A stretch of DNA of 25,978 nt from Akkermansiaceae bacterium UBA2381. Lineage in GTDB: Bacteria > Verrucomicrobiota > Verrucomicrobiia > Verrucomicrobiales > DEV007. The position numbers and the translations under genes were made by a program. Shown here piece after piece: positions 1 to 6,167 of this stretch; the first letter of the stretch is position 1, and the number at the start of each line of letters is the position of its first letter. The notes under the pieces were generated by a model, which saw nothing but the letters and a program-made list of their open reading frames with translations, had not been told where the DNA came from and ran no database searches. Location: contig DDSV01000040.1 in assembly GCA_002344215.1 (NCBI GenBank), positions 6,958 to 32,935 of the forward strand, read 5' to 3'.

Positions 1-47
1 CCGGTCCGGGAAAACTCGCCTGCACGCATGGGGCTGGTTTTCTTTAG
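1..47. repeat. Copy 1 of a dispersed intergenic repeat
   Basis: Positions 1-20 match positions 19640-19659 at 18 of 20 bases. After a 15-base spacer (14 in the other copy), 36-47 match 19674-19685 at 12 of 12 (ggttttctttag). The inner arms can pair: GAAAAC here, and GAAGAC with a G-U pair in copy 2, opposite GTTTTC. That suggests a conserved hairpin rather than a coding repeat. The element may begin before the window, since the match starts at base 1. Function unknown. Confidence 0.45.
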
Positions 48-157
48 ATAGCAGGTGTTTTTGCGGGGCGATAGGGCGAGGGCGTATCGGCTGGAGGCAC
101 TTCCTCGAAATTCCTGCAATAAGGCGCTTTGTCCAGAGGTTCCGGGCTTGACCGGTC

Positions 158-175
158 CTTTCCTCCTCGGGAAAG
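158..175. other. Small hairpin in intergenic DNA
   Basis: The arms CTTTCC (158-163) and GGAAAG (170-175) form a perfect 6-bp stem with a 6-base loop. No T-tract follows on either strand, so it is not a canonical terminator. Apart from this and the repeat at the window edge, I see no gene in 1-246. Confidence 0.25.
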
Positions 176-246
176 AGGCTCATAGGAAAAGGTGGGGGGT
201 AGATTTATTCCTCACGCGACTGCAAAATAGCGAGGAGTCCGATTAG

Positions 247-657
247 ATGAATTGCTCCAAAGATGACGAAAATGAGCGATATCACCGTAGTTACCCATCG
301 CCGCGAGCGCACGTTGAGCGGCACATCGACCATAGCACGACTTCTCCCGGCACCGCGGTTTTCGTTGCCGAGTTGGCGCAGGTCGTTGTCGGCCTTCTCT
401 CCTTTCATTGCATCCCGCTATTTCACGTTGATGGCTCTCTCGGACGCATCACGAGTCTCGTGGTAGCTCCGGATCATCGCCAGCGCGGCGTTGGTCGGTT
501 ACTGGTTGCCGCAGCCGAGGAGTTTGCTTGGGCGCACGGCTGCAACCGCGTCGAGGTTACCAGCGGCGGCAATCGCCCAGACGCCCACGCCTTTTACGAG
601 CGCCTCGATTACCAACTCGACTGCCGACGCTTCATCAAACATGACCGCAACGCCTAA
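247..657 (+). CDS. GNAT family N-acetyltransferase, N-terminally abnormal
   Basis: GNAT enzymes move an acetyl group from acetyl-CoA to an amine. The C-terminal two thirds fit well: a strand ending in VAELAQVVVGLLS, then GRITSLVV, the acetyl-CoA pyrophosphate loop HRQRGVGRLL (about residues 77-86), and the family ending DAHAFYERLDY. The substrate cannot be read. A TAG stop lies immediately before the ATG at 247, so the frame cannot extend upstream. The first 25-30 residues (charged, Ser/Asn-rich) do not resemble the beta1-alpha1 segment such proteins normally start with. On the opposite strand the same bases encode a hydrophobic tail, so a recombination junction near 300-330 is possible. It ends 25 bases from the convergent cytochrome/SUMF1 gene. 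The family call is firm; whether this copy is functional is not. Confidence 0.7.
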   Translation: MNCSKDDENERYHRSYPSPRAHVERHIDHSTTSPGTAVFVAELAQVVVGLLSFHCIPLFHVDGSLGRITSLVVAPDHRQRGVGRLLVAAAEEFAWAHGCNRVEVTSGGNRPDAHAFYERLDYQLDCRRFIKHDRNA

Positions 658-682
658 CCATGCGCTGCTCCCAGGTGAGGAC

Positions 683-2215
683 TCAGCCTCCGATTCGACC
701 GAGATTCCAGAGCAAATTCATCTGATCGACCTCGGGGACTTCCAGTGGACGAACAATACGGAACCCCAGCCAGTGCGCGTCGGTGTGGTACCAGATGGAC
801 TTGGGTAGTTGGGGGTCCTCTTTTTTCCAGTTCTCATGGGACGGAATGCGGCGGGCCGAGCGGAGTTCTTCAGCCAGATCATACCACGAACCGCCCCGAG
901 CGACCCTGGGGTAAAGCGTCGTGGGGATCGTGAGTGGATTCCCGGTCGTCTTGCTTTCCCGTGAAGCGTAGGTGTCTGCTAGATACTGGTCGAGACACCA
1001 TTCCATGACGTTGCCGTGCATGTCATACAGACCCCAGGGATTCGGCTTTTTCGTACCGATCTTCTCATACCCCACCCGACTCTGTGCAGGATCGAGCACT
1101 GCAAAATTTTCGAGTTGCTCTGGCGGACAGGAGTAAGGACCGGTCGTGCCGGCGCGGCAGGCGTATTCCCACTCGGCTTCAGTGGGGAGACGATAGAAAT
1201 GGCCTGTCTGAGCGCTGAGCCACTGGCAGAATTTGCTCGCAGCATGCTCCGTCATACAGATCGCGGGGTATCCATCGTTACCCATTCCAAAACTCATCTC
1301 CATGTACGGGGTCGTCGGGCTGGAGATGACATCGACCGGCGATGCGCCGACCGGGATGTTCTCGGGCGAGCCGTCTTTGTTGCGGGCTACGCCGGAGATC
1401 ATGAAAGGCTCATACATGTTCCAGGTGACCTCGAACTTACCCATCCAGAACGGGTCCACGTTCACCTTGTGTTGGGGGCCTTCATCTTCGAAACGCCCTT
1501 TTTCATCGCCGGGACTGCCCATCATGAACTCGCCGCCTTTGATCGCGACCATGTCGTATTTCACGCCGGTCTTGGTGATGGTGCCGGTGTAGTCTTTCAT
1601 CTCTGCCTCGGACTTCTCGGTGCTCGTCGCGAGAATATTTTTGCGGATGGTGCTCACCAGTTCGAGATTGTCAGAAGGTCCTGCTGCGGCTTTGTCACCC
1701 CCGAGCTTGAAATCGGCGGGCCAGACGGAACCCTGCTCGACCCAGAGACTGAGCATCTTTTGTTCTCCTGCCTTGAAAGGGCCGCCGCGACTGAGGAGGG
1801 GAAGAATGTTGACTTTAAAATCCATGCGGGGTTTTTCCTCGAGGACGACGCCCTCGGGCCAGACCGCCCCTTCTTCGATCCAGATTTTGAGGATCTCCTG
1901 CTGCTCGACGGTGAGTGGCTTCTTCGGAGGCATGACGTCATCACTGTCAGTGGGCTCGGTCGTCATCCAATAGACGGGACTTGCCTCCGGCTTCTTCGGG
2001 ATGATGGTCTCGTCCGCGTAGGAATCGCCACCGGCGAAAGCCGCCGTCATCGTGTCCATACGAAAGTTGCCCTCCTGCTTCTCCTGACCATGGCAGTGTA
2101 TACAGGTGCCTTCGATGAGCGGCTTAACCTGGGTCATGAAGTCGACGGTCTCACAAAAAGCAGTCAGCGGGAGCAGGGCACCTCCCAGTAGCAGGGCGAG
2201 TGTTCGTTTTTGCAT
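683..2215 (-). CDS. Secreted protein with planctomycete-type cytochrome c motif fused to SUMF1/FGE-like domain
   Basis: Residues 1-22 form a signal peptide, so the protein is exported. A heme-binding CIHCH motif sits at 38-42 inside a segment like planctomycete cytochrome domains (MTQVKPLIEGTC, later VMPPKKPLT). A second related segment at about 131-170 (VNILPLLSRGG, LSLWVEQGSVWP) has lost the CxxCH. Residues 218-495 are a formylglycine-generating-enzyme-like fold: GGEFMMGSP, RLPTEAEWEYACRAG (342-356), NPWGLYDMHGNVMEW, RVARGGSW, ending LGFRIVRP. After RGGSW, true FGE enzymes carry the two active cysteines; here the stretch reads YDLAEELRSARR with none, so formylglycine formation is unlikely. 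The fold probably serves as a binding or structural module. The same-strand DUF1080 gene lies 266 bases upstream. The architecture is typical of Verrucomicrobiota/Planctomycetota; the exact role is unknown. Confidence 0.85.
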   Translation of the reverse strand: MQKRTLALLLGGALLPLTAFCETVDFMTQVKPLIEGTCIHCHGQEKQEGNFRMDTMTAAFAGGDSYADETIIPKKPEASPVYWMTTEPTDSDDVMPPKKPLTVEQQEILKIWIEEGAVWPEGVVLEEKPRMDFKVNILPLLSRGGPFKAGEQKMLSLWVEQGSVWPADFKLGGDKAAAGPSDNLELVSTIRKNILATSTEKSEAEMKDYTGTITKTGVKYDMVAIKGGEFMMGSPGDEKGRFEDEGPQHKVNVDPFWMGKFEVTWNMYEPFMISGVARNKDGSPENIPVGASPVDVISSPTTPYMEMSFGMGNDGYPAICMTEHAASKFCQWLSAQTGHFYRLPTEAEWEYACRAGTTGPYSCPPEQLENFAVLDPAQSRVGYEKIGTKKPNPWGLYDMHGNVMEWCLDQYLADTYASRESKTTGNPLTIPTTLYPRVARGGSWYDLAEELRSARRIPSHENWKKEDPQLPKSIWYHTDAHWLGFRIVRPLEVPEVDQMNLLWNLGRIGG

Positions 2216-2481
2216 AAGAATCTTCGTGAGCAGTGAACGGAAGCAGGCAAGGGAAGTAAGTCAAGATCCGTATCCACCCCACCGGAGTGCTCGGGGGAGG
2301 AGGGTAGTCGGAGCATCGGTCAATCCGTCCGCATCATGGCAAATAATCAGAACCGGACAGACTTTGCGAAATCGGCAAGGCACGCCCGCAAGGTCTGCAC
2401 CAATTTCGCCCTAAATGGGTGCAGGACTGAAGTTTGCACATCAGAAAAGAGGGTACCGATCAAGTGCGCACTTCGCGGCCG

Positions 2482-3681
2482 CTACTCCAGCACCTTCACT
2501 GCAATGCGCTTGAAATGGAAGGCACCTTCGGTGGACATCGCTTGTATCGCAATGCGGCCACCTTCGGGCTGAATCCCTCTGGTCTTTGAAGAACCTGCGA
2601 AGGGGGCCACCTGTTCGTAATAAAATTCGTCATTGATCCACACGGACACTTTCTGATTCTCCACGCGGAAGCGGAGGTCGAACCAATCGGCTTGATTTAC
2701 CGGAGAAGGACGGCGGGGGCCCTGACCATGGATTGACCCGGTTGGATATTGAATCACTCCCTTGCCCTTCATAAGGCTGATTTCCAAACCGGTTTCCGGA
2801 TTTCCGTTATCATCATCGGACCGACCGATCGTATGGAAATAGATGCCCGAGTTCGCTTCAGCGTCCGCCTTGATCGTCAGTTTCATTTCAAAGTTTTTGA
2901 GTTGCTCCGGGACGGCAACGTCTCCCGCGAAAAAAAGGCGGTCTGGATCTTTTGATTCTTTCTTTGTTGAAAGTACCCCATCAGAGACTTGGAAGCTGCG
3001 CGGGGTCCGATGCGGTTTCCAGGAAGTAAGGTCAGTCCCGTTAAAGATCTCGTGCCAGCCTTCTCCTTGATCTGCAACACCGAGGGTGGCGGGTGTCGTT
3101 GTAGACGGGGGCGCGGCAATCACGCCTTTAGACGCCCGCCGGTTCTGCAGAACGGCGGCGGCATTTCCCCGCGCCTCTTTAACCTTGAGCGCATCGTCCA
3201 GTTTGCCCTCGGTCGTGAGCAGGGTTTGATAGGTCTCAAGCCGAATGTCATGACTGGCAAAGACCGGGCCCGCGCTGATTTCCCGTTCGGTCTCAAGCTT
3301 CTGATGCTCGATACGATAGGTCGCGCGCACCTGCTTTAGCACCTGCGGATCGTTGGGACCGTCCACCGGGGGCACTGCAGTCCCCTCGTCGGTGCGCTTT
3401 TTTTCTTCACGGATCGCGATCGCTTCCTCCAGTCTCGCCGCCTTAACCGACTGGTCTAGAACACGGTCTAGTGCCTGAGAGTATTTCTGATCGAGTTCCT
3501 GCTCTTTGGCCTTAAATAGTCGCTCTACATGCTCCTCGTATTCGGTGAGAAATTCCCTCTCGAAAAGCGCGAGGCGGGAATCTACTAGAGTTCGGTCATT
3601 CTGGGAATGGAGTGGCAGTGTCGCGAGGGAGAGCAAGAAGGCGAGCAAGAGTTGGAGAAGGAGGGATGGAATTTGTCTCAT
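2482..3681 (-). CDS. Secreted coiled-coil protein with C-terminal DUF1080 (3-keto-disaccharide hydrolase-like) domain
   Basis: I chose the ATG at 3681 because it begins a clean signal peptide (MRQIPSLLLQ, hydrophobic to about residue 22, ending LPLHSQ). A TTG at 3696 would add five residues. Residues 30-180 are rich in Glu, Lys, Arg and Leu with heptad-like spacing, a likely helical or coiled-coil region. Residues about 207-399 match DUF1080, a jelly-roll/LamG-like fold abundant in PVC bacteria: GWHEIFNGTDLTSW, SGIYFHTIG, TGSIHGQG, WFDLRFRVE, VWINDEFYYEQ, final IAVKVLE. Some family members act on 3-keto-disaccharides and others probably just bind sugars, so substrate and activity are inferred from the family only. 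It is divergent from the carboxypeptidase gene and on the same strand as the cytochrome/SUMF1 gene. Confidence 0.82.
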   Translation of the reverse strand: MRQIPSLLLQLLLAFLLSLATLPLHSQNDRTLVDSRLALFEREFLTEYEEHVERLFKAKEQELDQKYSQALDRVLDQSVKAARLEEAIAIREEKKRTDEGTAVPPVDGPNDPQVLKQVRATYRIEHQKLETEREISAGPVFASHDIRLETYQTLLTTEGKLDDALKVKEARGNAAAVLQNRRASKGVIAAPPSTTTPATLGVADQGEGWHEIFNGTDLTSWKPHRTPRSFQVSDGVLSTKKESKDPDRLFFAGDVAVPEQLKNFEMKLTIKADAEANSGIYFHTIGRSDDDNGNPETGLEISLMKGKGVIQYPTGSIHGQGPRRPSPVNQADWFDLRFRVENQKVSVWINDEFYYEQVAPFAGSSKTRGIQPEGGRIAIQAMSTEGAFHFKRIAVKVLE

Positions 3682-3825
3682 GCAGTCTTGGCTCAATTTT
3701 GGGTGTTGAAAAGTGGTCGAGTCAGCAGATCGAAAAATACACCCTGATGCAAGACCCTGTTCGCGCCAGCGGCGTTGGCGAGTCTGTCAGTCGTTGAGTG
3801 TCGATGTTCCTATTGATAGAAGCCG

Positions 3826-3851
3826 GTGGACGTGCGGTGCACTGCGTCCAC
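3826..3851. promoter_or_regulatory. Inverted repeat between divergent genes
   Basis: GTGGACG (3826-3832) and CGTCCAC (3845-3851) are perfect 7-bp arms around a 12-base loop that itself contains the palindrome GTGCAC. It lies between the start of the DUF1080 gene (minus) and that of the carboxypeptidase (plus), so it could be an operator or a transcript hairpin. No T-tract follows. Confidence 0.3.
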
Positions 3852-3900
3852 TAAGCTGCTGACCCGGGCCAGTTCGTTTTTTGAGACTCGATCGTGGGTC

Positions 3901-3953
3901 TTGTTTGTCTAGTGTCCTCCGGTTTATAAGGGTGGCCGCTTGGTATGATACCA
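3901..3953 (+). promoter_or_regulatory. Candidate promoter and start-codon palindrome of the carboxypeptidase gene
   Basis: TTGTTT (3901-3906), an 18-base spacer and TATAAG (3925-3930) resemble a sigma-70 promoter. That would put the transcript start only about 7-10 bases before the ATG at 3945. The ATG sits inside the perfect palindrome TGGTAT-G-ATACCA (3941-3953). No Shine-Dalgarno is visible, so an almost leaderless message is possible. Confidence 0.3.
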
Positions 3954-5600
3954 TTGACCTCATCCTCCCCGCTGGTTGCCCTGCCATTGCTGATCGCGAT
4001 ACCTTTCCTTTGTCTCGCGCAACGGTCCCATGGCCAAGGATCGAAACTCGACGAACTGCCACGGCCGTGGACGCAAACGATTCACCGCATCACCCCCGGG
4101 GAATACGACGCCACGCTTGCGTATTGGGCGGAGCAGCATCCCGGACTTTTTGCCTACGAGAAGCGCGGCGAGTCGCACGGAGGGCGGCCAGTCTATCTCG
4201 TGAAGATCACCGATGCGGCCGTGCCCCACGAAGACAAGCAGGTCGCTCTGATCTCGGCGCTGCACGGCGGACCGGAGCGATCGGGCACAACGACGATCCT
4301 TCACCTGATCGAGTGGCTCCTCGGCGACTCGGATCTCGCTCGCGAGACGAGACGGAATCAAATCGTGCTGCTTGTGCCCATCGCGAATCCCTACGCTTTC
4401 TTCGAAACGGATCGGTTCACCAACCAGGAGCGCATCGATCTCTACGATCCGCAGATCGCCTATTGGGATCTGCCGAAGCTGAAGCTCGCGGTGCCCGAGC
4501 GACTTCCCGAACTGGTCGCCTTCCTCGCCATCGTCGACGAATACCGGCCCGAGGTGCATCTCGACCTCCACGGAACGGGATTGCCGGCCTTTCCGGAGGA
4601 GATGCTGGGGGACAGGACGATGAAGAGCGGGCAGACGATGTTCGAGGTCTCGGCCTGCTCCTACTCGAACTGCGGGGTGCGGCCCTGGGATCCGCGCGTG
4701 ACTGAAGCGATGGTTGAGGCCGGCGTCGCTGCGGGCTACGGGTCCGACCGGGCCGAGGCGGACGCACAACGCTGCTTCTACAATCCCGATCACGACGTCT
4801 TCCGCAGCCGCCTCTGGAATGCGCCGAGGCCGGATCGTTTTCGCACCCTCTTCTACGGCTACATGAAGTATCACACGATGATCTCGACGACGGAAATCGG
4901 CTGGGAGGCGAGCGGGGTCGCCCGTGTCTCCGGTGTGCTCGCCCTCGGGAACAAGGCCTGGGTCGACGAACGCTTTCGCGGGTATCCGGTAACGAGGGTT
5001 CGCGCCCGGGCGGGGCGTTTTCTCACCGCCTACGGCACGACGGCCTCCGCTCGTCGCGAGAGCCGGGTGGAGCTTTGGAGCCGGCAGCCCACGTTCTCCG
5101 ACGGCATGATGTATCCTGAATACGAGGGTCGAGCCACCTATGTCTGCGGGGTCACCCCGAAGGGGCTTGCTGCCCTCCACGAGGATCCCGCGACTTTCCT
5201 CAAGAACTTGCGGGAGATCCCCGGCGTGGACGTGGAGGCCATCGAGCGTTTTGTCAGGCTCGGTCCGGAATACCGGTTCAGCTCGAAACCGCGACTCCTA
5301 GGCAAGGGCGAGCCTATCCAGCATGGCATCGGTTTCCGGCTGCGTGTGCCCTATCAAAACCCCGACATCCTCGAGGTCGCGGTGAATGGCCATCGCCTCA
5401 AGGAAAGCGCCACCGACGGCTACGAGGCCTGGCTGGCCGACGGATATACTCAAGTGCAGATCAATCTCCCTCCGGAGAAGACACGGACAATGGATGTCTT
5501 TGTCGTGACCTGCGCCTACGACGGCAAGGAAAAGCGCAGCTACGGTTGGACGCCGCCTGAGGCGGTGAAGAAACAACTGGAAAGCCTGCCGAATGAGTAA
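3945..5600 (+). CDS. Secreted M14-type zinc carboxypeptidase
   Basis: Residues 1-30 form a signal peptide (hydrophobic LVALPLLIAIPFLCLA), so it acts outside the cytoplasm. M14 peptidases hold one zinc ion and remove C-terminal residues or cleave related amide bonds. Visible pieces: the first zinc motif region ALHGGPERSGTT with His107 and Glu111, the substrate segment IANPYAFFETDRFTNQERIDL, the third-ligand region EVHLDLHG (His205/His209), and TEIGWE (Glu317/Glu321) as the probable catalytic glutamate. The classic motif is HxxE; here the spacing is HxxxE, one residue longer, so the family link is good but ligand assignment is tentative. The roughly 200-residue C-terminal part probably forms an extra beta domain. 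It stands alone on its strand. Specificity is unknown. Confidence 0.8.
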   Translation: MIPLTSSSPLVALPLLIAIPFLCLAQRSHGQGSKLDELPRPWTQTIHRITPGEYDATLAYWAEQHPGLFAYEKRGESHGGRPVYLVKITDAAVPHEDKQVALISALHGGPERSGTTTILHLIEWLLGDSDLARETRRNQIVLLVPIANPYAFFETDRFTNQERIDLYDPQIAYWDLPKLKLAVPERLPELVAFLAIVDEYRPEVHLDLHGTGLPAFPEEMLGDRTMKSGQTMFEVSACSYSNCGVRPWDPRVTEAMVEAGVAAGYGSDRAEADAQRCFYNPDHDVFRSRLWNAPRPDRFRTLFYGYMKYHTMISTTEIGWEASGVARVSGVLALGNKAWVDERFRGYPVTRVRARAGRFLTAYGTTASARRESRVELWSRQPTFSDGMMYPEYEGRATYVCGVTPKGLAALHEDPATFLKNLREIPGVDVEAIERFVRLGPEYRFSSKPRLLGKGEPIQHGIGFRLRVPYQNPDILEVAVNGHRLKESATDGYEAWLADGYTQVQINLPPEKTRTMDVFVVTCAYDGKEKRSYGWTPPEAVKKQLESLPNE

Positions 5601-6167
5601 ATCCGCACGAATCTTCTCCTCATTTTTCTTCATGTTCCTGCGACGATCCCACCCTCCCGAGCGCGGCGGAGTCGACGCTCGTTATCTCCGCGCTTGAGTT
5701 CTTCGTCACCCCGAAGGTCGGCAGTCCCACCCTAGGATCGGCGCTCACTTCCGCGATGTCGGCGGCCGCCTCAAGACCGCCGCGCCCCTTCCTGCAGACG
5801 ACGAGAAACGGCTCCGCCTCATCCCGACGGAATTCAACCCGCTGAAGATATTTAACGTCCGCCCGTTCGATCGCGGGTCCGTTACGGAGTGTTGAGGGCG
5901 TCGGGAAGGGTGACTGGATTCCCAATTTTAGGACTGTCACCCTCCATCCCGCCACCCTCAAGCTAGAGTAGGTCCTTCTCATACGAGTAGAGTAGGTCAA
6001 ACTTTCAATCCTGGGTTCCCCCGGCAATCCGCGATCTTCTGATTTTCCGCCGATTTTCGTGTGCACTCGAGACGATGAGATCGATCATCAGGTTGACTTG
6101 CCAACTTCCCGCCTCTCCTTAGTTTACCGCAAGATTCGTCGTTCAACCGCGACAAAGCTGATCCTAA
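5601..6167. other. Intergenic stretch with possible decayed coding remnant
   Basis: No intact gene is convincing over these 567 bases. Frame fragments on the plus strand look protein-like but are broken by stops: one near 5680-5750 (ALEFFVTPKVGSPTLGSAL) and one from about 5740 to 5897 (DVGGRLKTAAPLPADDEKR, IPTEFNPLKIFNVRPFDRG). This suggests a frameshifted relic that I cannot identify. A long minus-strand frame (5620-6066) is probably its shadow. An 11-bp direct repeat lies at 5964-5974 and 5988-5998. Confidence 0.35.
5964..5998. repeat. 11-bp direct repeat upstream of the antiporter gene
   Basis: TAGAGTAGGTC occurs at 5964-5974 and again at 5988-5998, a 24-base period, about 170 bases before the antiporter start. 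The spacing of just over two helical turns would suit two protein subunits on one DNA face. The regulatory role is inference only. Confidence 0.3.

Noticed and set aside
1016..2191. 391-residue plus-strand open frame opposite the cytochrome/SUMF1 gene
   Set aside because: Arg/His/Asp-rich composition typical of antisense code; the minus frame carries a signal peptide, CIHCH and FGE motifs.
3960..5180. 406-residue minus-strand open frame opposite the carboxypeptidase
   Set aside because: Shadow frame in GC-rich DNA; Arg/Gly/Pro-rich, no motifs, whereas the plus frame has M14 motifs and a signal peptide.
5620..6066. 148-residue minus-strand frame after the carboxypeptidase
   Set aside because: No motif, and plus-strand fragments in the same stretch look more protein-like; probably the shadow of a relic.
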